A DNA stretch of 64,000 nucleotides from Taklimakanibacter lacteus (lineage in GTDB: Bacteria > Pseudomonadota > Alphaproteobacteria > Rhizobiales > Aestuariivirgaceae). The notes under the pieces are model-generated. The model worked only from the letters and a program-made list of their open reading frames with translations, was not told the origin of the DNA and ran no database searches. Shown piece after piece: positions 34,376 to 42,573 of this stretch. The first letter of the stretch is position 1. Each line of letters opens with the position of its first letter. The position numbers and the translations under genes were made by a program. The stretch lies in contig QOZQ01000001.1 of NCBI GenBank assembly GCA_003576695.1, positions 186,001 through 250,000 on the forward strand, read 5' to 3'.

Positions 34376-35224
34376 ATGCAGAAGAATGCCAACTGGACAC
34401 TGGGCCTCATCGATTCGGCCTGGTTCGGCACGGATTATGAAGGCAAGCGCGGAAGGGAAGAGGCGAAGCGCATCGGCTTCGAAAGCCTCGATCTGTTTGT
34501 CGGCTTCGATCCCGGCAAACTGAGCAAGGCAGAGCGCCAGGCCTATATCGCCGACAATTTGTCTGTCGGCCTGCCGGTCGTCTCGCTCGTCTGCACCTGC
34601 CTGGGTCTCAGCGACTTCAACCCGGCGATCCGCGGCTATCATATCGAGCGGGCGAAGAATGTCGTCGATCTTGCCGCCGATTTCCCGACCACCCGCAATC
34701 TCTGCTTCGTGCCCGGCGAATATATGTTCCAGAAAAAGCTCATCCCGGCCAAGGGCGAATGGGACATGGTGGTCGATGCGACGCGGCAAGTGGGGGCGCA
34801 TGCGGCGAAGCGCCAGCGTGAGCTGGCCATCGAGCTCCTGCCGTTCGAATTCGCCTTCATCAATTCACTCGACACGATGGAGCGATTCCTTGACGAAGTC
34901 GGGCTCGCCAATGTGAAGGCGACCATCGACATCTCACATTTCTGGCTGATGCGCATCCCGCCCGAGCAGGTGGCGCGACGGCTCAAGGGCCGGGTCGCCC
35001 ATGTCCATATGTCGGACTGCGACGGCATCAATCATGGCGACATGCCGCCCGGACGCGGTAACACCCCGTTCGGCGACTATCTCGCCGCCATAAAAGAGAC
35101 GGGCTTCACCGGCGCCGCTTCGATCGAGCTCGAATTCCCGCCCGATCCGAAGGGCATGGCGGCCTGGGTCACCGAAGCGCATGGCGCCGCGCTCAAGCTG
35201 CTTCAGAAGGCGCAAGTTCACTGA
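34376..35224 (+). CDS. Sugar phosphate isomerase/epimerase family TIM-barrel protein
   Basis: 282 residues of the AP_endonuc_2 TIM-barrel fold. Likely metal ligands are Glu in IELLPFEFAF, Asp and His in TIDISHFWLMRIP, His in AHVHMSDCDG and Glu in SIELEFPPD. Members isomerise or epimerise sugars, inosose or hydroxypyruvate. No sugar genes are adjacent, so the substrate is unknown. It is divergent from the antidote gene, sharing the ~105-bp gap. Confidence 0.83.
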   Translation: MQKNANWTLGLIDSAWFGTDYEGKRGREEAKRIGFESLDLFVGFDPGKLSKAERQAYIADNLSVGLPVVSLVCTCLGLSDFNPAIRGYHIERAKNVVDLAADFPTTRNLCFVPGEYMFQKKLIPAKGEWDMVVDATRQVGAHAAKRQRELAIELLPFEFAFINSLDTMERFLDEVGLANVKATIDISHFWLMRIPPEQVARRLKGRVAHVHMSDCDGINHGDMPPGRGNTPFGDYLAAIKETGFTGAASIELEFPPDPKGMAAWVTEAHGAALKLLQKAQVH

Positions 35225-35237
35225 GCAAGCGGCCCTC

Positions 35238-35663
35238 TCAATCAGCTCGTTCAGTCGGATCCGCCGGCGGCCTCTGAAAGCCGTCGTGACTGGGGATCGA
35301 CTTCAGGAGATCGAGCCAGCCTGGGCGCGAACGCGTGAGGACCTGCGCGTCGGGGCGGTATTCGCCGGGATTCGTCAATGTGGCGGCATGGACATGGGTT
35401 TCTTCAGGCCACTTGTCCGAGCGAAAATAGAGCCGCGTGCCGCAAGCGGGACAGAATCCTCTGAAAGTGCCGGCACTGCTTTCGTAATGCTTGATCTTCC
35501 CGTTCCAGGAAAGCTGCTTCGCAATCATGCCCAGGAACGCCGTCACAGGCGAAGACGTGGCGCGCTGGCAATCGGTACAATAGCAAACGAGATTTCGCGT
35601 TGTGTCGCCTGCATAGGTCCAGGTCACCGCCCCGCACATGCATCTGCCTGAAAGACGAGCCAT
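35238..35663 (-). CDS. GFA/CENP-V domain protein
   Basis: 141 residues. Zinc-binding cysteines are arranged as in the Gfa fold: RCMCGAV near the N-terminus, CYCTDCQ and CPACGT. Members are related to glutathione-dependent formaldehyde-activating protein but most have no proven activity. A single gene, convergent with the isomerase gene 13 bp away. A second, different GFA protein is at 42.2 kb. Confidence 0.85.
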   Translation of the reverse strand: MARLSGRCMCGAVTWTYAGDTTRNLVCYCTDCQRATSSPVTAFLGMIAKQLSWNGKIKHYESSAGTFRGFCPACGTRLYFRSDKWPEETHVHAATLTNPGEYRPDAQVLTRSRPGWLDLLKSIPSHDGFQRPPADPTERAD

Positions 35664-35767
35664 CTTCTCCGCTCCTGTCCGCTTCGCGCAAGAGACCCTA
35701 TCATACTGGAATGGAATGAACGCGGCGCAGTCGACCCTGTCTAAGCCGGCAACGACATATGAGCCGG

Positions 35768-36451
35768 TTATGCGGCGATCACCTTGTCGACCCAGCGCGC
35801 GAATTCATCCAGAATCTCATTGAGGACTTCCGGATCCTTGCGGCCGCTCTTGGCCGGCACGTGGAACGAATGATCGGCCTGGTCGAAGAGTTTCAATGTC
35901 GCTCTCTTGCCGAGTGACTTGGTCACCGGCTCGAGCTGATCGAGCTCAGCCAAAGCATCGCGCGTACCGGTCAGAAATAGCATCGGAATATCGACGTCGG
36001 CGAGATGCTGGGCGCGTTCCTGCGCCGGCTTGCCGGCCGGATGCAAGGGGAAGCCCAGGAAGACGAGGCCAAGCACGCCCGGCAGCGGCTCGACGGCTTG
36101 CGCGCCTGACGTCATGCGTCCGCCGAAGGATTTGCCACCGGCGAAGAGCGGCAGCTTCGGCAGCAATTTCCGGGCTTCGGCAATGGCGGCGCGCACCGCG
36201 GCCTGTGCGAGCTTCGGCGCATCGGGCCGTCCGGATTTCTTCTCCATATAGAGGAACTGATAGCGCAAGGTGGCGATGCCGCGCTCGCCGAGGCCTTCGG
36301 CGATCGCCGCCATGGAGCGATGCGTCATGCCGGCGCCGGCGCCATGCGCGAACACATAAAGGGCACGCGGCGATACGGGTTTCAGCAACAGGCCCGAGAC
36401 GCTGCCTTCCTTGCCGACTTCGATGGTAACGGGCTTTGCTTCTGCCGGCAT
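35768..36451 (-). CDS. Alpha/beta hydrolase of the KANL3/Tex30 type
   Basis: 227 residues from ATG 36451. The oxyanion-hole strand is LYVFAHGAGAGMTHRSM, the nucleophile elbow GGKSFGGRM supplies the Ser, Asp lies in LFLTGTRDALAELD, and His in DQADHSFHVP completes the triad. These are small dienelactone-hydrolase-like esterases of unknown substrate. A TTG at 36466 would add five residues but the ATG fits better. Divergent from the AraC-type gene. Confidence 0.83.
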   Translation of the reverse strand: MPAEAKPVTIEVGKEGSVSGLLLKPVSPRALYVFAHGAGAGMTHRSMAAIAEGLGERGIATLRYQFLYMEKKSGRPDAPKLAQAAVRAAIAEARKLLPKLPLFAGGKSFGGRMTSGAQAVEPLPGVLGLVFLGFPLHPAGKPAQERAQHLADVDIPMLFLTGTRDALAELDQLEPVTKSLGKRATLKLFDQADHSFHVPAKSGRKDPEVLNEILDEFARWVDKVIAA

Positions 36452-36468
36452 CGTACAAATTCCCAAGT

Positions 36469-36497
36469 CTTACAGGAGAGCGGGTTTCGCCTATACT
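36469..36497 (+). promoter_or_regulatory. Predicted promoter of the AraC-VOC-DUF1801 operon
   Basis: CTTACA (36469-36474), a 17-nt spacer and TATACT (36492-36497) lie 41 nt before the AraC-type start codon. Confidence 0.5.
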
Positions 36498-36515
36498 GCC
36501 ATCCGCAACCATCAA

Positions 36516-36529
36516 TCTCCAGAGGAGGC
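36516..36529 (+). promoter_or_regulatory. Shine-Dalgarno in a mini-hairpin, first copy
   Basis: TCTCCAGAGGAGGC contains the ribosome site AGGAGG, whose GGAG can pair with CTCC four nt earlier (CTCC-AGA-GGAG). The identical 14-mer occurs at 37832-37845 before the DUF2277 gene. It decides GTG 36538 (9 nt away) as the AraC-type start, since the nearer ATG 36530 is out of frame. Confidence 0.5.
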
Positions 36530-36537
36530 ATGGACCC

Positions 36538-37008
36538 GTGGGTCAGGACCCCGAGCTGTTGCGGCGCTTGCTGCGCGCCAAGGACCGCATGGATGCGGTC
36601 TCGCATGAGGACTGGCCGGTGGAGCGTCTGGCGCAAGTGTCCGGCACCTCCGAGGCTCACTTTGCGCGCTCCTTCAGGCAAGCCTTCGGCGTGCCGCCGC
36701 ATCGCTACCTGCTCACAAGGCGCATCGAGCGGGCCAAGGCGCTGCTGCGCGAGACGGAACTCTCCATCACGGAGATCGCCCTTCAGACCGGCTGGAACAG
36801 CCTCGGCACTTTCGGGCGGATATTCCGCGACGTTACCGGCGAGAGCCCTGGTGCGACCCGGGCGCGCGGGACGGATGCTCGGCATGATCTCGTGCCGGAA
36901 TGCATGGTCCGTGCCGCCACGCGGCCCCAGCTCACAATAGCAGTTTCGGAGAAGCGGCGGCGCGAGGAGGGTGATACGGAGGGGCCTCAAGAAATGGAGG
37001 TCCTATGA
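36538..37008 (+). CDS. Short AraC-family transcriptional regulator
   Basis: 156 residues with only the AraC DNA-binding part: two HTHs, VERLAQVSGTSEAHFARSFRQAFG and ITEIALQTGWNSLGTFGRIFRDVTG, within the first ~110 residues. No N-terminal ligand-binding domain exists, but a ~45-residue basic tail does. The start is GTG, set by AGGAGG nine nt upstream. The stop overlaps the VOC gene by 4 nt, so the regulator is produced with that protein and may use it or its substrate as a signal. Confidence 0.85.
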   Translation: MGQDPELLRRLLRAKDRMDAVSHEDWPVERLAQVSGTSEAHFARSFRQAFGVPPHRYLLTRRIERAKALLRETELSITEIALQTGWNSLGTFGRIFRDVTGESPGATRARGTDARHDLVPECMVRAATRPQLTIAVSEKRRREEGDTEGPQEMEVL

Positions 37009-37412
37009 GCGAAGCTATTGATGTCGTCGGTATCTATGTCCGGGATCAGGACGAGGCGGTTGGTTTCTATGTCGACAAGCTCGGATTCCGGGTCCTTGCC
37101 GATGTGAAGAATGGCCCCTTCCGCTGGCTCACGGTGCAGCATCCGGACCAGCCGTCCTTCCAGCTTGGCCTGTTCACGCCGGGGCCGCCGCTGCATGATG
37201 CGGCAACCGCGCAGACTTTGCGCGAGATGGTCGCCAAGGGCGCCATGCCGCCGCTGGTTCTCGCGGTCGATGATTGCCGCGCCGCCTATGATCGGTTGCA
37301 GGCGCGGGGCGTGGAATTCACCCAGGAGCCGGTGGAGCGCTATGGCAGTGTCGATGCGGGTTTTCGCGATCCGTCAGGGAACGGGTGGAAGATGATCGAG
37401 GCGGGCCAATGA
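37005..37412 (+). CDS. VOC-family (glyoxalase/bleomycin resistance-like) protein
   Basis: 135 residues, two beta-alpha-beta-beta-beta modules. VGIYVRDQDEAVGFYVDKLGFRVL opens the first and VLAVDDCRAAYDRLQARGVEF the second, with FRDPSGNGWKMIE at the end. Such proteins bind a metal and act as isomerases, dioxygenases or resistance binders; the activity cannot be assigned. It overlaps both neighbours by 4 nt (ATGA). Confidence 0.85.
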   Translation: MSEAIDVVGIYVRDQDEAVGFYVDKLGFRVLADVKNGPFRWLTVQHPDQPSFQLGLFTPGPPLHDAATAQTLREMVAKGAMPPLVLAVDDCRAAYDRLQARGVEFTQEPVERYGSVDAGFRDPSGNGWKMIEAGQ

Positions 37413-37798
37413 CGGCAACGGATAAGATCGACCAGCTGATCGCGAAGCTCGACGACTGGCGTGGCAAGATGCTCGCCAGCGTCCGCAAGGCCATCCTCGG
37501 CGCTGATGGCGAGATCATCGAGGAATGGAAGTGGATGGGCAGCCCGGTCTGGTCGCGCGACGGCATCATCGCGGTCGGCAACGCCCATAAGGACAAGGTG
37601 AAGCTCACCTTTTCGCATGGGGCGAGCCTTCCCGATCCGGACAAGCTCTTCAATGCAGGCCTCGGCGGCAAGGTCTGGCGCGCGATCGATCTCCATGAAG
37701 GCGACAAGATCAATGAGCGGGCGCTCAAGACCCTGGTGTGCGCCGCCATTGCGCATAACCAGGTCAGGGCGAAGAAGAAAGCGCCTAAAAAGCGATGA
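37409..37798 (+). CDS. DUF1801 domain protein
   Basis: 129 residues. The motif WKWMGSPVWSRDGIIAVGNAHKDKVKLTFSHGA is typical of DUF1801/YdhG-like proteins, whose structure resembles frataxin-like folds but whose function is unknown. The C-terminus is Lys-rich (RAKKKAPKKR). ATG 37409 overlaps the VOC stop. Third gene of the AraC-VOC-DUF1801 set; such DUF1801 proteins are often found with AraC/VOC genes. Confidence 0.78.
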   Translation: MTATDKIDQLIAKLDDWRGKMLASVRKAILGADGEIIEEWKWMGSPVWSRDGIIAVGNAHKDKVKLTFSHGASLPDPDKLFNAGLGGKVWRAIDLHEGDKINERALKTLVCAAIAHNQVRAKKKAPKKR

Positions 37799-37831
37799 CA
37801 TGAAAGGTTATATTCCGTCAAAGAGGACCAT

Positions 37832-37845
37832 TCTCCAGAGGAGGC
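37832..37845 (+). promoter_or_regulatory. Shine-Dalgarno in a mini-hairpin, second copy
   Basis: Identical to the 14-mer at 36516-36529. AGGAGG ends at 37844, two nt before ATG 37847 and five before ATG 37850, which supports the latter as start of the DUF2277 gene. Confidence 0.5.
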
Positions 37846-37849
37846 GATG

Positions 37850-38116
37850 ATGTGCCGGAACATCCGCACTTTGTTCAATTTCGAGCCGCCGGCGACGGAT
37901 GACGAGATTCGCGCCTCGGCCGTGCAGTTCGTCCGCAAGCTGTCGGGCTTCGCCAAGCCGTCGAAGGCGAATGATGCAGCGTTCCATCAGGCCGTCGACG
38001 AGGTGACGCTGGCGGCACGCAAGCTGGTCTTCAATCTCCATACGACGGCGCCGCCGCGCAATCGCGAAGTGGAGGCAATGAAAGCCAAAGAGCGATCGAA
38101 AGCCCGTTACGCCTGA
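37850..38116 (+). CDS. DUF2277 family protein
   Basis: 88 residues, beginning MCRNIRTLFNFEPPATDDEIRASA, the hallmark of the small DUF2277 family, with QFVRKLSGFAKPS following. The whole protein is one domain of unknown function. Of two consecutive ATGs the second is five nt from AGGAGG and gives the conserved start. Followed after 13 nt by the MBL hydrolase gene. Confidence 0.85.
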   Translation: MCRNIRTLFNFEPPATDDEIRASAVQFVRKLSGFAKPSKANDAAFHQAVDEVTLAARKLVFNLHTTAPPRNREVEAMKAKERSKARYA

Positions 38117-38129
38117 AGGGAGGTGCTGT

Positions 38130-39116
38130 ATGGCCATCCTTCGAGAAGTCGACAGTGCCGAAGTTCACATCATCGTCGACAATGTCACCGACAGCCTGTC
38201 CTCAGTGCCGTCCTTCGTCGAGACGGAGTTTGCGAGCCTTTCAAGGCGAAGGCATGGACATTGGGTGTTGGGCGGCAGCTGCCTATGCTGCGCCGCGCAT
38301 GGTCTCTCCTGCCTCATCACGATCAGGAGCGGCGACAAAACCAAGACGCTTTTGTTCGACACGGGGCCTGAAGACCGGGTTTTCGAGCAGAATGTCTCGC
38401 GCCTCGGTGCCGATCTGGCGGCCGTCGAGGCGATCGTGCTGTCGCATGGCCATTGGGATCACGGCGGCGCCATGCTCAGGGCGCTGCAGATCATCCGCGA
38501 CCGCAATGGCGGCAAGCGCGTGCCCTATTACGCCCATCCCGACATGTTCCGCACGCGCGCCATGAAGCGGCCGGATGGCTCGCTCCTCGTCATGGAGGAC
38601 GTGCCGGGCGTGACGGCGCTCAGCGACAATGGCGCGGAGGTCATCAACAGCACGGAGCCGCAAGCGCTGTTCGATGGGCTGGCCTATGTGAGCGGGGAGA
38701 TCGCGCGCGTGACGCCTTTCGAGCGCGGGCTTCCAGGCCAGCACAGGAAGACGCTTGACGGCAAGGGCTGGGAGCTCGACGAGCTGATCATGGATGAGCG
38801 TTTCGTGGCCGTGAATGTCACGGGCAAGGGCCTCGTCGTCTTCACCGCCTGCTCGCATGCGGGCGTGGTCAATGTGCTCAAGCAGGCCAGGGCGTCCTTC
38901 CCGAATATACCGCTTTATGCGGTAGCAGGCGGGCTCCATCTTTCCGGCACCAATGAGCGGATCATTGCCGACACGGTGGCGGCGATGCGGGAATTCGGCC
39001 TCAAAGTGATCGCCGCCGGCCACTGCACCGGCTGGCGCGCCGTCACGGCACTCGCCAATGAGTTCGGCGACAAGACGCTGGTGCCGCTCGCGGTCGGCAA
39101 GCGGTTTTCATTTTGA
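38130..39116 (+). CDS. Metallo-beta-lactamase fold hydrolase (COG1237 type)
   Basis: 328 residues. The metal motif SHGHWDHGG (HxHxDH) is near 110, further His residues lie in ACSHAGVV and AGGLHLSG/AGHCTG. This is the pattern of the dihydropterin ribofuranosyl-aminobenzene phosphate synthase-like branch, most of whose bacterial members have no proven reaction. An unusual Cys-rich stretch GGSCLCCAAHG precedes the core. It converges with the TetR gene, overlapping by 9 nt. Confidence 0.83.
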   Translation: MAILREVDSAEVHIIVDNVTDSLSSVPSFVETEFASLSRRRHGHWVLGGSCLCCAAHGLSCLITIRSGDKTKTLLFDTGPEDRVFEQNVSRLGADLAAVEAIVLSHGHWDHGGAMLRALQIIRDRNGGKRVPYYAHPDMFRTRAMKRPDGSLLVMEDVPGVTALSDNGAEVINSTEPQALFDGLAYVSGEIARVTPFERGLPGQHRKTLDGKGWELDELIMDERFVAVNVTGKGLVVFTACSHAGVVNVLKQARASFPNIPLYAVAGGLHLSGTNERIIADTVAAMREFGLKVIAAGHCTGWRAVTALANEFGDKTLVPLAVGKRFSF

Positions 39117-39803
39117 ACCCTGCCGGCCATAGGCTCCGGAACACCACAGCTCGGTGAGCAATTCGGCAATGGCATCCTCGTCATTGGCAAGATGGGCCAG
39201 GGCCGGGTCCTTGCGCAAATAGATCTGGGTCAGGAATTCATCGATCATGCCGCCCAGCGCATAGGCCATGGGCAGGAAGGCATCGCGCGATGGCGCGGCG
39301 CCCCGGCGTTTGGCGATCGCCGCCGCGACGCGGCCATACCAGTCGCGGTTGAGCCGCTGATAGGACCTTGCGAAAGACGTCGTCTCGCCATTGAGGCCGA
39401 TGAGGCAGCGCATCAGGCCGGCATTGCGCCGGAAGAGGCGGGTATAAAGCCGGGTCGCCCCCAGGACCCGCTCGCGCGAGCCCGTCTCGCCGTCGCGCGC
39501 GCCGGCGATGCTCCTCTGCACGAAGCCCGAGAACTCCTCGATCAGCGTTTCGACCGCGCCTCGCATATCGGTGAAGTAGCGATAGAAGGTGCCATGGGCG
39601 AGACCCGCGCCCTGCGTGACATCCGCCACCTTGAGCTCGCCCCGTTCGGTGCCGGCCATCAGCGCCGCGGCGATGCTGGCGAGGAGGCGCGAGCGGGTGC
39701 GCTCGACCTTGCGCAAAGCCTGATCCTCCGCCGATGCCAGCAGCGCCTGGGCGAAATCCAGCTCGTCGGAGGAGGCAATCGCTATGGTCCGAGGCTTGTT
39801 CAT
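39108..39803 (-). CDS. TetR-family transcriptional regulator
   Basis: 231 residues. The N-terminal HTH is LKVADVTQGAGLAHGTFYRYFTDMRGAVETLIEEF after a ~45-residue lead; the rest is the helical ligand-binding domain. ATG 39803 abuts GGAAGG, ATG 39815 lies four codons further up; either could be used. The frame remains open far upstream, but that part is antisense to the ligase gene. It is divergent from the ligase/enoyl-CoA hydratase pair and a perfect palindrome lies between, so it very probably represses that pair in response to an acid or its CoA ester. Confidence 0.87.
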   Translation of the reverse strand: MNKPRTIAIASSDELDFAQALLASAEDQALRKVERTRSRLLASIAAALMAGTERGELKVADVTQGAGLAHGTFYRYFTDMRGAVETLIEEFSGFVQRSIAGARDGETGSRERVLGATRLYTRLFRRNAGLMRCLIGLNGETTSFARSYQRLNRDWYGRVAAAIAKRRGAAPSRDAFLPMAYALGGMIDEFLTQIYLRKDPALAHLANDEDAIAELLTELWCSGAYGRQGSK

Positions 39804-39838
39804 CCTTCCGGACATATTGACATGATTTGCTGGATATG

Positions 39839-39860
39839 AAAATGACATCATAGTCATTTT
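39839..39860. promoter_or_regulatory. Predicted TetR operator
   Basis: AAAATGAC-ATCATA-GTCATTTT is a perfect inverted repeat with 8-bp arms and a 6-bp centre, in the 72-bp gap between the divergent TetR and ligase genes. It lies 15 nt before the ligase start codon, where it would block transcription or initiation. Confidence 0.7.
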
Positions 39861-39875
39861 ATGGAGAAAAGCGCC

Positions 39876-41180
39876 ATGCTGGTCGAGCGGGCGGATTTCG
39901 CCGATCTCCAGGAGCTCGCCGCCCATCGGCAGCGCCTGTGGGAGAGCCAGCGCGATTATGTCGCCCGCAGCTCGCCGCTGCATCGGCGCGCCTGGGGCAG
40001 CACGCGTCCGCCCCGGAGCCTCGCAGGGCTCGCCGACCTGCCGCTCATCGACAAGGAAATGCTGCGGGCAAGCCAGCGCGACCATTCGCCCTTTGGCGAT
40101 TATCTGGCGGCCGATGAGAACGAGATCGCCCGGGTGCACCGGACCTCGGGCACGACCGGGACGGCGATGAATCTTGCTCTGTCGCGGCGCGATGCCGAGG
40201 AGACAGCCCTGGTCGGCGCCCGCGCGCAAACGGCTTCCGGCCTCAGGCCCGGCCATCGCGTCGTCCATTGCCTCAATTACCGCCTGTGGATGGGCGGCTA
40301 TACCGATCACGCGACGCTCGAGGCCACCGGCGCCACGGTGGTGCCCTTCGGCGTCGGCGAGACGCAGCTTCTCATCCGCACCATCCGCGAGCTCGGCATC
40401 ACGGCGATCTCCTGCACGCCGTCCTACCCGGCGGTTCTGGGGCAGGTCATCGCCGAACACTATCCAGGCCTCAAGCCCCGCGATCTCGGCCTCAAGCTCG
40501 GGCTGTTCGGCGGCGAGAGCGGGCTCGATGATCCGGAATTCCGCCACCGCCTCGAAGCCGTCTGGGGCTTCAAGGTGCGCAATGCCAATTACGGCGTGAC
40601 CGACGTGCTCACCACCTTTGCCGGCCAGAGCGAGATTGACGACGACCTGCATTTCGTGGCGCTCGACATTCTCCATCCCGAGCTGATCGATCCCGCCAAT
40701 GGCGCGGTGCTGCCCTGGCAGGAAGGCTCGCGCGGCGAACTGGTGCTCACCCATCTCTCCCGCCAGTGCCAGCCGCTGGTGCGCTTCCGCACCGGCGACA
40801 TCATCGTGATCACCGGCACGGGAAAGGCCAGATGCGGGCGCACCGCGCCGCGCCTGCGCGTGGTCGGGCGCAGCGACGATATGGTGGTGGTGCGCGGCAT
40901 CAACGCCTTTCCGACCCAGGTTGCCGCCGTCATCAACCAGTTCTCGGGCCTGTCGGGTGAATATCGCATCGTGCTCGATGGCCCGTCGCCCTATGCGGTG
41001 CTGCCGGTCGAGGCCGAACTCGCGGCGGGAGCGGCGCCGGAAGAGGGGCAAGCCGGCACGATCGAGCAGCGCATCAAGCGCGATATCGGCGTATCGGCGC
41101 GGGTGATGCTCGTTCCCTTCAACACCTTGCCCCGCAATGAAGGCAAGACCCGCCGGGTGATCAGGAGAGACAGGCCATGA
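39876..41180 (+). CDS. PaaK-like AMP-dependent CoA ligase
   Basis: 434 residues, the size of phenylacetate-CoA ligases. The ATP loop is HRTSGTTGTAMNLAL, further motifs are LFGGESGLDD, NANYGVTDV and the hinge RLRVVGRSDDMVVVRGINAFP, with FRTGDII before it. It activates an aromatic or related carboxylic acid to its CoA thioester. ATG 39876 has GGAGA eight nt upstream; ATG 39861 directly follows the operator and has no ribosome site. Coupled by 4 nt to the enoyl-CoA hydratase gene. Confidence 0.87.
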   Translation: MLVERADFADLQELAAHRQRLWESQRDYVARSSPLHRRAWGSTRPPRSLAGLADLPLIDKEMLRASQRDHSPFGDYLAADENEIARVHRTSGTTGTAMNLALSRRDAEETALVGARAQTASGLRPGHRVVHCLNYRLWMGGYTDHATLEATGATVVPFGVGETQLLIRTIRELGITAISCTPSYPAVLGQVIAEHYPGLKPRDLGLKLGLFGGESGLDDPEFRHRLEAVWGFKVRNANYGVTDVLTTFAGQSEIDDDLHFVALDILHPELIDPANGAVLPWQEGSRGELVLTHLSRQCQPLVRFRTGDIIVITGTGKARCGRTAPRLRVVGRSDDMVVVRGINAFPTQVAAVINQFSGLSGEYRIVLDGPSPYAVLPVEAELAAGAAPEEGQAGTIEQRIKRDIGVSARVMLVPFNTLPRNEGKTRRVIRRDRP

Positions 41181-41932
41181 CCAGAACGGTACTCAGCGAG
41201 TATCTCGGCGACGGCGTGCAGCAGATCTCGCTCAACCGGCCGCACCGGCTCAATGCGATCGTGCCGGAGCTGCTGGAGGATCTCATTGCCGCGCTCGATG
41301 CCGCCAATGAGGATGCCAGAGTGGGGGCGATCGTGCTCACGGGCGAGGGCCGCGCCTTCTGCGCCGGCGATGATCTCAAGGAATTCAGTTCACAGGCCGG
41401 GAACGAAGCGGAGACCACCGCCTATATCGAGCGCATCCAGGATGTGACCCGCAGCATGATGTTCGGCGACCGGCCGGTCATCGGCGCGATCCGCGGCTGG
41501 GCCTGCGGCGGCGGGCTCGAATGGGTCATCAATTGCGATTTCGCCATCGCCGCGGAAGGCACGCGTTTCTTCTTTCCCGAGATCGCGCTCGGCGTCTTCG
41601 TCACCGGCGGCGTCACCGACATCCTGCCGCGCCTCGTCGGCCTGCAACGGGCGCGCGAGATGATCATGCTGGGCGATAAATTCGACGCAACCCAGGCGAA
41701 ATGCTGGGGTCTGATCCGCGATGTCGTCCCTGACGAGCAGCTGTTGCCGAGCGCACGAGACCTGGCCCGCCGCATCGCCGCCTTGCCGCGCGAACGGGTG
41801 CGCGATCTGAGGCATATCCTGGCACGACGGACCGGGGCAGGGCTCGATGCCGCAATGGCGCAAGAAACCCAGGCGACCGTGAAGGGCTTTCTCGATCCCG
41901 ACAGCGCCAAGCGGGTGGCGCAATTCCGCTGA
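41177..41932 (+). CDS. Enoyl-CoA hydratase/isomerase family protein
   Basis: 251 residues of the crotonase fold. Oxyanion-hole segments are GEGRAFCAGDDLKEF and IRGWACGGGLEWV; the two glutamates of hydratases are present at about Glu115 and Glu135 (FFFPEIALGV). It should hydrate or isomerise the CoA ester made by the preceding ligase. Overlap ATGA with the ligase. Only two enzymes are encoded here, so the full degradation route must use genes elsewhere. Confidence 0.88.
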   Translation: MTRTVLSEYLGDGVQQISLNRPHRLNAIVPELLEDLIAALDAANEDARVGAIVLTGEGRAFCAGDDLKEFSSQAGNEAETTAYIERIQDVTRSMMFGDRPVIGAIRGWACGGGLEWVINCDFAIAAEGTRFFFPEIALGVFVTGGVTDILPRLVGLQRAREMIMLGDKFDATQAKCWGLIRDVVPDEQLLPSARDLARRIAALPRERVRDLRHILARRTGAGLDAAMAQETQATVKGFLDPDSAKRVAQFR

Positions 41933-42068
41933 CGCCGGCACGGATCGCGGAAACCCGCCATACAAAGCAGGTCTTCGCGAGGTGACGGCATCATGCGGCA
42001 ATTCACGATCGGCATGCTTCTCAGCCGGGCGCCGGCTTTCCGAAAAGATCATGCGCAAACAAAAAGCT

Positions 42069-42099
42069 AGAGCGTGACGTCGACTCCGCGTCATGCTCT
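42069..42099. repeat. Short inverted repeat, possible mosaic-element fragment
   Basis: AGAGCGTGACG and CGTCATGCTCT pair at 10 of 11 positions around a 9-nt loop. It is in the 263-bp gap after the enoyl-CoA hydratase gene. The arms resemble the ends of rhizobial intergenic mosaic elements, but no second copy was seen in the window. The rest of the gap shows nothing recognisable. Confidence 0.5.
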
Positions 42100-42195
42100 C
42101 GTGCTCCGCGAAGGCAAGAGCCTCCGATTTGTCGTCGCCGAAGAGAATCATCCATGCTAGTCTGAATCCGACGGCTTAACCTGCGGGAGGGGACA

Positions 42196-42573
42196 ATGCG
42201 CTACAAGGGAAGCTGTCACTGCGGCAAGGTCACCTTCGAGGTCAAGGGCGATGTCGCCGCCGGCGCCATTGCCTGCAACTGCTCGATCTGCTCGCGCAAG
42301 GGCGCGCTGCTCATCGCCGTGCCGCGCAATGATCTCAGTCTCCTGTCGCCGGAAACCGACCTGCAGAAATACACCTTCAACAAGCATGCGATCGCGCACC
42401 GCTTCTGCCGCACCTGCGGCATGCATCCCTTCGCCGAGGACACGGCCGAGAGGCTTGAGCGCCTGGCCTATGTCAATATACGCTGCCTGCACGGCATCGA
42501 TATCGCCAAGGTCCCGGTGGTGGAGTTCGACGGCCGCGTGGCCTGCCGGTTCGCGATCAAGGCCGCGGCCTGA
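42196..42573 (+). CDS. GFA/CENP-V domain protein
   Basis: 125 residues. The zinc-binding cysteines are SCHCGKV, CNCSICSRKG and CRTCGMHPF, the complete Gfa pattern. GGGAGG precedes the ATG. The 3' end overlaps the convergent RutR-like gene by 17 nt. Activity unknown; members are annotated as glutathione-dependent formaldehyde-activating proteins by similarity only. Confidence 0.85.
   Translation: MRYKGSCHCGKVTFEVKGDVAAGAIACNCSICSRKGALLIAVPRNDLSLLSPETDLQKYTFNKHAIAHRFCRTCGMHPFAEDTAERLERLAYVNIRCLHGIDIAKVPVVEFDGRVACRFAIKAAA

Noticed and set aside
39804-41051. N-terminal extension of the TetR gene by about 400 codons
   Set aside because: The extension is antisense to the CoA ligase gene and crosses the operator; the TetR domain starts at 39803.
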